Source of the DNA: Clostridia bacterium
Lineage (GTDB): Bacteria > Bacillota > Clostridia > Oscillospirales > CAG-272
Direction of reading: 5' to 3'
Length of the DNA: 51,818 nt
Assembly: GCA_017473085.1 (NCBI GenBank)
Contig: JAFUNF010000001.1
Location: forward strand, 1 to 51,818
The notes under the pieces are model-generated. The model had not been told where the DNA came from. It was given only the letters and a program-made list of their open reading frames with translations, and did no database searches. The translations under genes were made by a program, and so were the position numbers. Positions 8,547-15,508 of this stretch are shown here, piece after piece; position 1 is the first letter of the stretch, and the number at the start of each line of letters is the position of its first letter.

Positions 8547-8556
8547 GTTTTGTTAT

Positions 8557-9156
8557 TTAAATGTTTCTTAATTTTAATAATTGGCTCATATACTTTTCAG
8601 CGGATTTTGAGGAAACCCAAAATACATTATCTTTTCCATTTATCACAACGTTTAATTTAGATATCTTTCCTAAATTTTCTATTTGAATATTTTCAATCAA
8701 TCCGTTGTGATATGTAACCACTTTCAAATTAAAAACCCTAATCTTTTTGTTCTTATAAACCGAAACGCCTCGGTAAAAGAAAAGATATAAAAATACTAGA
8801 AATACAAAGAACCATAAAATGGTAAGTACCAGCTTTATCATAATGCTATCGGGAATAAGAATCACGATAACCATTCCTATCGCAAACCACACCATAAAGC
8901 ATAGGGCAGATACAATTCCTACGGCTATTGAGCTCTTTATATTTTTTTCAACAAAAATCATGACATGTCGACGAGGATTTATTTCCTGAAAATATATGTA
9001 TATCATGAATACAACCATTTCACATATTAGTATTTCCAACCAATACAACTCTTGCGTATACTCACTTAAGTCTGAAACGCCAAAAAGTGGTGCTAAGAAA
9101 TAGAGTATAAAATATATCCCAATAAATCCGAGTAAGTATTTAATACATTTCTTCAT
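8557..9156 (-). CDS. hypothetical four-TM membrane protein with PH-like tail
   Basis: 199 residues of unrecognised function. Four hydrophobic segments (about 5-25, 42-57, 78-100 and 105-127) precede a soluble tail with strand-like sequence (KKIRVFNLKVVTYHNGLIENI) and a WVSSKSAEKYMSQL helix. The layout parallels the two-TM plus PH-like protein at 2219-2665, but the sequences do not obviously align. AGGAG lies upstream of the ATG. Repeat B covers its leader and repeats A/B follow it, as for its small neighbours. Confidence 0.6.
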   Translation of the reverse strand: MKKCIKYLLGFIGIYFILYFLAPLFGVSDLSEYTQELYWLEILICEMVVFMIYIYFQEINPRRHVMIFVEKNIKSSIAVGIVSALCFMVWFAIGMVIVILIPDSIMIKLVLTILWFFVFLVFLYLFFYRGVSVYKNKKIRVFNLKVVTYHNGLIENIQIENLGKISKLNVVINGKDNVFWVSSKSAEKYMSQLLKLRNI

Positions 9157-9181
9157 CTTGCTGTACTCCTTTCGATATGAT

Positions 9182-9236
9182 AGCCATTACTGCTGTAAGT
9201 GAGAGCTTTGAGATTTGCTCGAAATTATTATTTGTC
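9182..9236 (-). repeat. intergenic repeat B, copy 2
   Basis: Minus strand: GAGCAAATCTCAAA, seven variable bases, then CACTTACAGCAGTAATGG. Matching copies lie at 8491-8529 and 11957-12013. It lies just upstream of the membrane-protein gene and just downstream of repeat C (9254-9274). Confidence 0.7.
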
Positions 9237-9253
9237 CCTTCAAAAATGAGAGG

Positions 9254-9274
9254 TGTGATACCTTAAAGTCTCAC
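9254..9274 (-). repeat. intergenic repeat C, copy 1
   Basis: Minus strand: GTGAGACTTTAAGGTATCACA, overlapping the last codons and stop of the 108-residue gene. The same sequence, with one T/C change, overlaps the end of the gene at 9713. A shared boundary at the 3' end of two unrelated genes suggests a common insertion junction. Confidence 0.7.
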
Positions 9275-9597
9275 TTTACAAAAGGATGTTTGCCGAGCAT
9301 AAATTCATCAACATCCTTAACAGCTTGTTCTATGGTCTGAGGATGCCAGTGGGTGTGATATTTTTTCAGACGCTTTCTAAACCAAGTTCGCTTTTCGTAC
9401 TCTACGGAAAAAACGAATTCAAGTCCGTGTGGTTCTGGAACATCTTCATCAGCGTATAACCAAAATCTTCCTTGTTGAGATTCGCCGTAAATTACTGGAA
9501 CATCCCATTCAAACCCCTCGTTTAGCGCGAAGGAATTGGTCAAAATCAAATTGTACTTGTCTTTTACTTTATCATAAATTAACTCTATATCGTTCAT
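9271..9597 (-). CDS. hypothetical cytoplasmic protein (108 aa)
   Basis: Unrecognised. An acidic and aromatic-rich soluble protein (FEWDVPVIYGES, GRFWLYADEDVPEPHG, then a basic run FRKRLKKYHTHWH) without signal peptide or membrane segment. GAGG lies 7 nt before the ATG. It is bounded by an RlmD-tail remnant on its 5' side and repeat C at its 3' end, the pattern seen for the other small genes here. Size and acidity would fit an immunity-type protein, but nothing shows this directly. Confidence 0.55.
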   Translation of the reverse strand: MNDIELIYDKVKDKYNLILTNSFALNEGFEWDVPVIYGESQQGRFWLYADEDVPEPHGLEFVFSVEYEKRTWFRKRLKKYHTHWHPQTIEQAVKDVDEFMLGKHPFVK

Positions 9598-9610
9598 AGA
9601 TGTACCTCAT

Positions 9611-9665
9611 ATTACTTTCTTGTAAGGCAAACGACAGTTTCAACGTGGGCCAAGACTCCAAAAAG
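9611..9665 (-). pseudogene. RlmD C-terminal remnant (repeat A, copy 3)
   Basis: Read on the minus strand this encodes FGVLAHVETVVCLTRK and a TAA stop. It closely resembles the last residues of both RlmD genes here (HVESVMCLTKK and HVESVVCLTRT), including the catalytic Glu of the HVE motif. No start or upstream methyltransferase sequence remains. It is a detached 3' end, separated from rlmD by a small gene. Confidence 0.7.
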
Positions 9666-9691
9666 TCTCGAAACCTACCAAAAAAGGGGGT

Positions 9692-9712
9692 TGTAATACC
9701 TTAAAGTCTCAT
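9692..9712 (-). repeat. intergenic repeat C, copy 2
   Basis: Minus strand: ATGAGACTTTAAGGTATTACA, directly after the stop codon of the 158-residue gene. It matches copy 1 at 9254-9274 almost exactly. Confidence 0.7.
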
Positions 9713-10189
9713 TTACACATCAAAAATAACCAGATGATCTTCTTCGCCAGGAGGCAAAAATCTCCATTCCTCGCATTTTCGCGCGGAGGGCGTAAAGGTT
9801 TCAAAATAAACTCCGTTTGTAAAATGAATACGCAAATCACCAAAGGGACTTACATCAAATGCTTTAACGGTTGCATTTTCAAAATGTTTTTCGAAATCAT
9901 GCATGGCAACATCAAAGATACTTGAAGTTGCTGTGATCTCTGCTTGTGTGCTTTGCTCTTCATAATCATAATAGCCATTGTCTAATGTTTCATCTTGGGG
10001 CAAGAAAATATCTCTTGATGCGAGTAATATCTCGTTTCCTTTTACAAAACGCCAAGAGGTTTGAATGTGAAATCTATATTCGGGAATAATATCACCTTCA
10101 CTATCCTTTACATCATTTCCAAGATTGAAGCAAAGCATATCGAGGCATCTAAAAATACTATTAAAATTTGATCCAATAATTCGTTTCAT
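9713..10189 (-). CDS. hypothetical cytoplasmic protein (158 aa)
   Basis: Unrecognised. The second of two adjacent ATG codons (10189) is preferred because GGAG lies 6 nt upstream; the ORF stays open further up and would overlap rlmD. The sequence (MKRIIGSNFNSIF, then RFHIQTSWRFVKGNEILLASRD, FGDLRIHFTNGVYFETF and EEWRFLPPGEEDH) suggests a compact alpha/beta fold with several strands. It has no membrane segment. The gene begins 11 nt after the rlmD stop codon, so it is read with rlmD. Repeat C lies at its 3' end. Confidence 0.6.
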   Translation of the reverse strand: MKRIIGSNFNSIFRCLDMLCFNLGNDVKDSEGDIIPEYRFHIQTSWRFVKGNEILLASRDIFLPQDETLDNGYYDYEEQSTQAEITATSSIFDVAMHDFEKHFENATVKAFDVSPFGDLRIHFTNGVYFETFTPSARKCEEWRFLPPGEEDHLVIFDV

Positions 10190-10200
10190 CATTTTCTCCT

Positions 10201-11337
10201 TTATTTCTTCGTGAGACACATGACACTTTCGACGTGGTTTGTGTATGGAAACATATCTACCGGTTGGATTTTTTTGACCTTATAGCCTGATTTTGTTAAG
10301 GTGTGTAAGTCGTTTACAAGGGTGTCGGGATTACAGGATATATAGACTACTCGTTTTGGAGAAAGCTCTATCAAGCTTTTTAAGAATTTTTGGCTACAGC
10401 CTGCACGAGGTGGGTCAGTTATTACAACATCTACCTTCTCTTTTTTGTTAGCAAGCTGTGACATAAGCTCGCCTGCATCTTGATTATAAAAGATAGCGTT
10501 TTCAATACCATTTAGTTTAGCATTAACCCTTGCATCTTCGATTGCATTTGAGTTCGCCTCAACGCCTATAATTTTCTTTGCATGCTTTGCCATTGTTAAG
10601 CCTATTGTACCTGTTCCACAGTAGGCATCAATTACTACTTCTTTTCCTGTTAAGCCTGCGTATTCCTTAGCCTTTGTATAAAGAATTTCAGTTTGCACAG
10701 GGTTTACTTGATAAAAGGAGCTTGGACTAATTCTAAAATCAAGCTGACACAGAGTGTCCTTTATGTATCCATCTCCGTATAGAGCTTTGCTTTGAGGTCC
10801 TAAAAAAAGTGGTGTTTCTGTTGGATTTATATTCCACACAACAGTGGTTATTTCCTTATGAATCTTAACCAATTCTTGAACAAATTGCTCGCTGGACAGA
10901 AAATCACCCTTTGTTGTTACAAGAACAACCATTATTTCTCCTGTTTTGAAGCCTTTCCTTACTAAAACGTGTCGCAAAAAGCCCTTGCCTGTGTTTAAAT
11001 CGTAGGCTTTCACCTTATATTTAATTGCAAGATTTTTTATAGTATTAACTATTTTTTCTGCCTGTTGGTCTTCAAGCATACAGCTTTTGACTTCAATTAT
11101 TTTTTGAGTTGTGGACTGATAAATGCCAGATATGATTTTTCCGTTTTTAAAGCCAAAGGCAGATTGAGCTTTATTTCTATAATTCAAGGGGCTTTCCATT
11201 CCTATTATTTCATCGACATGACAATATTTGCCAAGTAAACGTATAAGTTTAACCTGCTTCATTTGAAGCTGTTCTTCATACGTTAAATTTTGTAATTGAC
11301 AGCCACTGCATTTTCTCGAATATGGACAGCTTCGCAT
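10201..11337 (-). CDS. 23S rRNA uracil-C5 methyltransferase, RlmD/RlmCD type, lacking TRAM domain
   Basis: 378 residues. It starts directly with the iron-sulfur-type cysteine cluster CPYSRKCSGC, with no N-terminal TRAM domain, unlike the 428-residue paralog at 12563. SAM-binding motif I is DAYCGTGTIGLTMAKHA; TDPPRAGCS follows, then YISCNPDTL with the catalytic Cys and HVESVM with the catalytic base Glu. The family methylates U747 and/or U1939 of 23S rRNA at C5. GAGGAAAGAATA precedes the ATG. Loss of TRAM may change RNA recognition. Detached copies of its 3' end lie on both sides, which marks this gene as a possible integration site. Confidence 0.88.
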   Translation of the reverse strand: MRSCPYSRKCSGCQLQNLTYEEQLQMKQVKLIRLLGKYCHVDEIIGMESPLNYRNKAQSAFGFKNGKIISGIYQSTTQKIIEVKSCMLEDQQAEKIVNTIKNLAIKYKVKAYDLNTGKGFLRHVLVRKGFKTGEIMVVLVTTKGDFLSSEQFVQELVKIHKEITTVVWNINPTETPLFLGPQSKALYGDGYIKDTLCQLDFRISPSSFYQVNPVQTEILYTKAKEYAGLTGKEVVIDAYCGTGTIGLTMAKHAKKIIGVEANSNAIEDARVNAKLNGIENAIFYNQDAGELMSQLANKKEKVDVVITDPPRAGCSQKFLKSLIELSPKRVVYISCNPDTLVNDLHTLTKSGYKVKKIQPVDMFPYTNHVESVMCLTKK

Positions 11338-11364
11338 TATTCTTTCCTCTTTTGTTAAGTGATT

Positions 11365-11426
11365 TATTGTTCTCTTTCTTGTAAAACGACTATACTTTCG
11401 ACGTGGGTCAAGACACCAAAAGGTAT
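11365..11426 (-). pseudogene. RlmD C-terminal remnant (repeat A, copy 4)
   Basis: Minus strand encodes FGVLTHVESIVVLQERE and a nearby stop, parallel to the remnant at 9611-9665 (FGVLAHVETVVCLTRK). It lies between a small membrane-protein gene and rlmD. The two remnants are closer to each other in their FGVL lead-in than to either intact rlmD tail, so they may come from a third, lost paralog. Confidence 0.65.
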
Positions 11427-11427
11427 A

Positions 11428-11937
11428 TTACTTTCCACGATTTTTCTTATAGTTGACAATAAACAGAACTGCTCCTACCGATATCGAGAACACCATAATT
11501 ATCGGACCAACAATGTGTGCAACCTTTTCGTTTTGTTTATATTCGTTCAAAACATCGTTGAACGATAAATATGTTTCACCGTTGTATTCAATCGCACATA
11601 ATTTTCTTAACCCACCATTTTCAAAATACATGATTGTAATTTCTTCGCCTATCTGTAAATTTTCAAACAATCTTCTATCAATGTAATCGTAGCATATTCC
11701 AGTTGCCTCAAAGTAAGAATCGTCTTCAAACCACACATTAAAACAAGAACCTTTTGAGTTGCCGAAAATATTATCGTACCATTTTTCATCGTATTGATTG
11801 AATTTGGACACAACACCTGTTTGCTGTTTTAATTCCGTTGGCTGTTCATATGTGAAAGTGAATATTAAACTAAGCACCAAAACAAGCAGCAGAGCAATTG
11901 CTATTAAAATGTTAAAGGCTGCAAATCTATTTTTCAT
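11428..11937 (-). CDS. hypothetical two-TM protein with extracytoplasmic domain
   Basis: 169 residues, unrecognised. Hydrophobic segments at about 8-28 and 140-161 enclose a soluble middle domain (TGVVSKFNQYDEKWYD, then SYFEATGICYDYIDRR and EEITIMYFENGGLRKL) that should lie outside the membrane. The C-terminus is basic (KKNRGK), consistent with a cytoplasmic end. GGAG lies 4 nt before the ATG. Repeat B lies upstream and the RlmD-tail remnant downstream. Confidence 0.6.
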   Translation of the reverse strand: MKNRFAAFNILIAIALLLVLVLSLIFTFTYEQPTELKQQTGVVSKFNQYDEKWYDNIFGNSKGSCFNVWFEDDSYFEATGICYDYIDRRLFENLQIGEEITIMYFENGGLRKLCAIEYNGETYLSFNDVLNEYKQNEKVAHIVGPIIMVFSISVGAVLFIVNYKKNRGK

Positions 11938-11956
11938 AAAACTCCTCTCAACATGT

Positions 11957-12013
11957 TAACCTTTACTGCTGTAAAATGCATTTTTGAGTTTTGCTCAAAA
12001 TCATCATTTGTCC
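11957..12013 (-). repeat. intergenic repeat B, copy 3
   Basis: Minus strand: TTGAGCAAAACTCAAAA, a variable stretch, then TTTACAGCAGTAAAGG. It matches the copies at 8491 and 9182. The first part can fold as a short TTTTGAG/CTCAAAA hairpin. It overlaps the 3' end of the four-helix-bundle gene. Confidence 0.65.
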
Positions 12014-12366
12014 TCTACCATTCCCTTTGCAGTAGTGATAGATTTTACAAGCATACGGCGGATAACTCCGCATTCCTGTAAAAGTTCTTTTGAAATTTGT
12101 TCGCTTATAGCGTTTGAGCCGACAAGCATTTCAATCCAATATTCCGTCTCGCCGCATTCTTTTAATGCGATATGGAACTTGTTTATGAAATCAGCCTTGC
12201 TCGCAGCATAATTAGCTTCGTGAATGTTTGCACCGATAGATGTTGCGCTTCTAACAATTTGATTGACAAGCACGCCTCTGCCTTTGTGAGTGTCAACCTC
12301 GTCGCAGACAGCAATTATATGTAGGGCAAGTGCTTTTGCCCTTGTTCGCAATTCAGAATCTTTCAT
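12004..12366 (-). CDS. four-helix bundle protein (23S rRNA intervening-sequence / Avd-like family)
   Basis: 120 residues, almost entirely helical. It has the family core VNQIVRSATSIGANIHEA followed by SKADFINKFHIALKECGETEYWIEML. This is the signature of the S23/IVP four-helix bundle family (TIGR02436), known from 23S rRNA intervening sequences and as relatives of the diversity-generating-retroelement protein Avd. Members form basic pentameric barrels thought to bind nucleic acid. No reverse transcriptase or variable repeat is present here. An array of small hairpins (12392-12566) lies immediately upstream, a natural candidate for a nucleic-acid partner. AAGGAG precedes the ATG. Confidence 0.88.
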   Translation of the reverse strand: MKDSELRTRAKALALHIIAVCDEVDTHKGRGVLVNQIVRSATSIGANIHEANYAASKADFINKFHIALKECGETEYWIEMLVGSNAISEQISKELLQECGVIRRMLVKSITTAKGMVEDK

Positions 12367-12391
12367 AAAATTTTCTCCTTAGGGTTTGTTG

Positions 12392-12566
12392 GTGAAGTTT
12401 TTGCTCCGCAAAAGTGAAGTTGTTCAATTCATTGACAGTGAAGTTTTGCTCGCTTCACTCGCAAAGTGAAATTAAGTTTGCCCACTTCGCCGTTAGGCGA
12501 AACTTCACTCACGCAGTGAACTTCACTGCCGAAGGCAACTTCATTTGCCCCTGTGGGCAAACTTAG
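12392..12566. repeat. hairpin array 1 (GTGAAGTT / AACTTCAC spacers)
   Basis: About 175 bp of short hairpins joined by a conserved 8-9 nt spacer. In the left half the spacer reads GTGAAGTT, in the right half its complement AACTTCACT. Hairpin tips include TTTGC-tcc-GCAAA, TCAAT-tc-ATTGA, TTCGCC-gtta-GGCGAA, CAC-gca-GTG, GCC-gaa-GGC and TTTGCCC-ctgt-GGGCAAA. A 12-bp inverted repeat (TAAGTTTGCCCA) encloses the right part. The whole can fold as a branched structure with spacers paired across it. It fills the gap between rlmD and the four-helix-bundle gene. Confidence 0.8.
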
Positions 12567-13849
12567 TTGTCGAAAGTGCGTGTGAGACACACGACACTTT
12601 CGACGTGTGATGTGCGTGGAAAAAGATTGAATGGATACACAGGCGAGGAGATTACGTAATGCTTTGATAATGCCTTTAAATCTCTTGCTTGCGTGGTTAC
12701 GTTACAGGAAATATAGACGATTTTTTGCGGTCTTAGTCTTAAAAGTGTATATAACATTAATCTTGAACAACCCTTTCTTGGTGGGTCAATGATTGCAACG
12801 TCTATTTTTTTATTGAATTTACTTGCATCCTTGGCTTCAAAATAGATGTTTTCTACTTGGTTTAGGGTAGCATTATACTTTGCGTCCTCTACTGCCTTTT
12901 TGACTATTTCAACACCATAAATAGTTGCTCCACTTTTCTTAGCAGATACTATACCGATAGTGCCTGTGCCACAAAAAAGGTCGGCACAAATACTGTTCTT
13001 TTTTAATTGTGCTAATTCAATAGCCTTTTCATAAAGCTTTTCGGCACAGGTGTGGTTTATTTGATAGAAGGATTCAGGAGAAATACGGAACTTTAATCCA
13101 CAAATTGTATCGTATATTACGCCTTCTCCATAAATAGTTTTAAATGTCAATCTTTCAAATAGCAAATTTGACTCGTCACACACAGAATATAGTACAGTTT
13201 TGATTTGTGGAAAGCTTTTTACAATTTGATTCGTATATTCTTTCAAATTATCGTTGCCTCGTAAAATTGGGCACACCATTATTTCAGGTACAGCATCCGA
13301 TGATTTTCGCATAAATAGTGCTCTTAGGGACGTGCCTTTCAATAGCTTTGCAGTTTCTTTTGCTATTTGGTCAAAAACATCTTCGTTTAGCAAGCACTCC
13401 TCGTGGGGTACTATTTCGTTTGAGGTGCTTTTCATATAGCCGAAATTACTACCATTGTAAAACAAAACTACCTTGTTTCTATATTTTTCACTATTGTAGC
13501 ATTGAATTTTTTCAACGCTTGCCTCTATTCCCTGTGATTGTAATGCGTGCTTAACGTATTGCTCTTTTACTTGATTTTCAAGGTTTAGGGACGTGTGTAA
13601 GAAATTACATCCACCACAATCCTTGTAGCATTTGCAGTCAGGAGTAACTCTTTCACAAGATGGCTTTACTATACTTGTGATTTTGGCATAAGCGTGATTG
13701 GATTCAATATCAGTTATTTTTATGTTGCAAATTTCATCCTTCAACGCGTTTTCAACAAAAACAACGGTATTATCAACGATACAAAAGCCATTACCAAAAA
13801 TATTAGTGTCCTTTATGGTTACTTGATAGTCTTGACCGACACTTAGCAT
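12563..13849 (-). CDS. 23S rRNA uracil-C5 methyltransferase RlmD/RlmCD type, with TRAM domain
   Basis: 428 residues. The N-terminal 1-60 region (GQDYQVTIKDTNIFGNGFCIV) is the TRAM RNA-binding domain. It is followed by the iron-sulfur cysteine cluster CKCYKDCGGC, SAM motif I DLFCGTGTIGIVSAKK, IDPPRKGCS, YISCNVTTQARDL with the nucleophilic Cys, and HVESVVCLTR with the general base Glu. This is the standard architecture of the enzyme making m5U in 23S rRNA. GGGAGGACTTTTT precedes the ATG. The divergent neighbour rlmA also modifies 23S rRNA. The last codons overlap the right edge of hairpin array 1, and the tail TFDN extends past the usual end. Confidence 0.9.
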   Translation of the reverse strand: MLSVGQDYQVTIKDTNIFGNGFCIVDNTVVFVENALKDEICNIKITDIESNHAYAKITSIVKPSCERVTPDCKCYKDCGGCNFLHTSLNLENQVKEQYVKHALQSQGIEASVEKIQCYNSEKYRNKVVLFYNGSNFGYMKSTSNEIVPHEECLLNEDVFDQIAKETAKLLKGTSLRALFMRKSSDAVPEIMVCPILRGNDNLKEYTNQIVKSFPQIKTVLYSVCDESNLLFERLTFKTIYGEGVIYDTICGLKFRISPESFYQINHTCAEKLYEKAIELAQLKKNSICADLFCGTGTIGIVSAKKSGATIYGVEIVKKAVEDAKYNATLNQVENIYFEAKDASKFNKKIDVAIIDPPRKGCSRLMLYTLLRLRPQKIVYISCNVTTQARDLKALSKHYVISSPVYPFNLFPRTSHVESVVCLTRTFDN

Positions 13850-13867
13850 AAAAAGTCCTCCCTTCTC

Positions 13868-13896
13868 TTGATTTAAGCTCTAAAATACTGTATAAT
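13868..13896 (+). promoter_or_regulatory. sigma-A-type promoter for rlmA
   Basis: TTGATT (13868-13873), 17-nt spacer, TATAAT (13891-13896), about 45 nt upstream of the rlmA start. Confidence 0.6.
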
Positions 13897-13948
13897 ATGA
13901 TTATACTATATATTTTTATTTTTTTCAATACAAAAGGTGGTGTTTTGT

Positions 13949-14761
13949 ATGTTTTTATGTCCAATTTGTCATAAGGAGCTTTCACGAGCAAACAATAGCT
14001 TCAGGTGTGAGAATAACCATTGCTACGATATTGCCTCGTCTGGATATGTAAATTTACTTAATCCTGGAAAAAGAAACAATGCTAAGGCAGGCGACTCCAA
14101 GGAAATGGTACGTGCAAGAAGTGGCTTTTTTACAAGCGGTGCTTATGCTCCTATCTCTGATATGCTTTGTAGCTTAGTAAGCACACTAAAAAGGGATATT
14201 ATTGTGGATGCTGGCTGTGGCGAGGGATATTACACCTGTAATATTGCAAAATCAAACACAGAGTCAAGGGTTTTAGGCTTTGACGTGTCTAAATTTGGAT
14301 GTGAGCACGGTAGTAAGATAGCAAAAAGAGATAACCTTTCAAATCTATTCTTCTCTGTTGGCAATATCTTTGAGTTGCCTTTAAAAAATGACTTTGCAGA
14401 CATTATAATCAATGCATTTGCTCCTGTTGCAAATACTGAATTTTTGCGTGTTTTAAAACCAGGTGGGCATTTAATTGTTTTAAGTGCTGGAGTGGACCAT
14501 TTAATTGGATTAAAAAAGCTTCTTTATGAGGATACATATCAAAACGAAGAAAAAATTCCACATTATGAAGGCTTTGATACACCTATTGTAAAAAATTTAA
14601 GGTATGATACCAAAATTATTGGAAATGACACCATTAAGAATTTATTTACAATGACTCCTTACTATTTTAGAACTAGCCTTGAGGACAAGAAAAAGTTAGA
14701 TGGAGTGTCTGAAATCAATACAACAATTGAGGTTAATTTTGCTATTTACAAAAAGCTATAA
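13949..14761 (+). CDS. rlmA: 23S rRNA (guanine-N1) methyltransferase RlmA
   Basis: 270 residues. The start MFLCPICHKEL at 13949 has AGGTGG 8 nt upstream; an in-frame GTG further up is discounted. An N-terminal zinc ribbon (CPIC...C-x3-HCYDIA) leads into GYVNLLNPGKRNNAKAGDSKEMVRAR, the conserved RlmA substrate-binding stretch. SAM motif I, VDAGCGEGYYTCNIAK, and a class I methyltransferase fold ending in AFAPVANTEFLRVLKPGGHL follow. The family methylates G745 or G748 in helix 35 of 23S rRNA at the peptide exit tunnel and can affect macrolide or tylosin susceptibility. Which position applies cannot be told here. Confidence 0.88.
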   Translation: MFLCPICHKELSRANNSFRCENNHCYDIASSGYVNLLNPGKRNNAKAGDSKEMVRARSGFFTSGAYAPISDMLCSLVSTLKRDIIVDAGCGEGYYTCNIAKSNTESRVLGFDVSKFGCEHGSKIAKRDNLSNLFFSVGNIFELPLKNDFADIIINAFAPVANTEFLRVLKPGGHLIVLSAGVDHLIGLKKLLYEDTYQNEEKIPHYEGFDTPIVKNLRYDTKIIGNDTIKNLFTMTPYYFRTSLEDKKKLDGVSEINTTIEVNFAIYKKL

Positions 14762-14766
14762 GCATG

Positions 14767-14797
14767 AAAAAATCCCAACAATGTTGGGATTCTTTTA
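14767..14797. terminator. bidirectional intrinsic terminator between rlmA and the S26-like gene
   Basis: AATCCCAA stem (14771-14778 against 14784-14791), loop CAATG, with an A tract before and a T-rich tract after. It serves the convergent genes on both sides and overlaps the last bases of the leftward gene. Confidence 0.75.
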
Positions 14798-15241
14798 TTT
14801 GTTTTTGATAAATGGCTTTGCTAAACGATATAAAAAGTTTTTAAATTGTGCTACGCGCACCTTTCTATATCGGGATTTAACGTATTTTTTGTATTTTCTT
14901 GATGTAGTATCTACCTTTGTTTTACCGTCAATTAGTATGTCCTTAACCTTTGCCAAAATATCCTCAAGCTTAATTTCATACTCATAATAGTCAAGATTAT
15001 CTCCACACATTAAAAGGTGGTCCTTTTTTATGTACATAATGCGATGCAGAATAAATTGTCCGTTTGCTCTTCTATATAGGACAATATCCTGCTCCTTTAG
15101 GTCAGTAGGCGCTACTAGTACAACTGTGTCCTTACCAGGCTTTATGAGTGGAAGCATACTATTGCCATGAGGTGCTAAATGAAATTCTCCACCAGAGCTT
15201 ATAACCTCTTCAATTATGGGCCAAGTGTCCTTTAGCTCCAT
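14795..15241 (-). CDS. S24/S26-type serine peptidase-like protein (SipW-like, soluble)
   Basis: 148 residues. The catalytic Ser motif APHGNSMLPLIKPG, the strand DIVLYRRANGQFILHRI and GDNLDYYEY match the S26 signal-peptidase core. The second catalytic residue appears to be His (LHRI), as in SipW/archaeal-type enzymes, rather than Lys. No membrane segment is present, unlike true signal peptidases, so it should act in the cytoplasm. The C-terminus is very basic (KYKKYVKSRYRKVRV). Its ATG directly abuts the stop of the PqqD-like gene, and the three genes form one unit. Processing of a peptide handled by the PqqD-like protein is a reasonable guess; no precursor is visible. Confidence 0.72.
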   Translation of the reverse strand: MELKDTWPIIEEVISSGGEFHLAPHGNSMLPLIKPGKDTVVLVAPTDLKEQDIVLYRRANGQFILHRIMYIKKDHLLMCGDNLDYYEYEIKLEDILAKVKDILIDGKTKVDTTSRKYKKYVKSRYRKVRVAQFKNFLYRLAKPFIKNK

Positions 15242-15508
15242 TTATTCTAAGACTCCATCTGCTTTAATCTTTTCTATAAAAGTCCTTACGTCGCTTCTTA
15301 CTAAATCAATTGGTGCATCGGTGTACTTTTCCATAATTCCCTTAACTATGTCCTCTTCTGTTGTTTCCTTGCTAAGAAGCTCCCAAATAAGCTTACCCGT
15401 TTCGTTAAGATGAATCATACCATTAAAGGATTTGCTAAGCTCACCAGTTGCAACAACAAAGGTTTTATCTCCAACATCTCTTAAAATAAATCCGTCTTTA
15501 ATTTTCAT
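15242..15508 (-). CDS. PqqD-family peptide-binding protein
   Basis: 88 residues. The start MKIKDGFILRDVGD at 15508 has GGGAGG 6 nt upstream. The pattern (short strands, then MIHLNETGKLIWELLSKETTEEDIVKGIMEKY and a C-terminal helix FIEKIKADGVLE) is that of PqqD, the small winged-helix fold that acts as a RiPP recognition element and delivers peptide precursors to modifying enzymes. It overlaps the end of the kinase-like gene by 11 nt. No radical-SAM enzyme is adjacent, which is unusual for a PqqD partner. Confidence 0.82.
   Translation of the reverse strand: MKIKDGFILRDVGDKTFVVATGELSKSFNGMIHLNETGKLIWELLSKETTEEDIVKGIMEKYTDAPIDLVRSDVRTFIEKIKADGVLE

Noticed and set aside
12004-12366. Diversity-generating retroelement (Avd partner)
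   Set aside because: The four-helix protein resembles Avd, but no reverse transcriptase, template repeat or variable repeat was found nearby.
12392-12566. CRISPR array
   Set aside because: Spacers between the repeated words are 8-19 nt hairpins, the repeated word flips orientation midway, and no cas gene is near. The same applies to 26229-26400.
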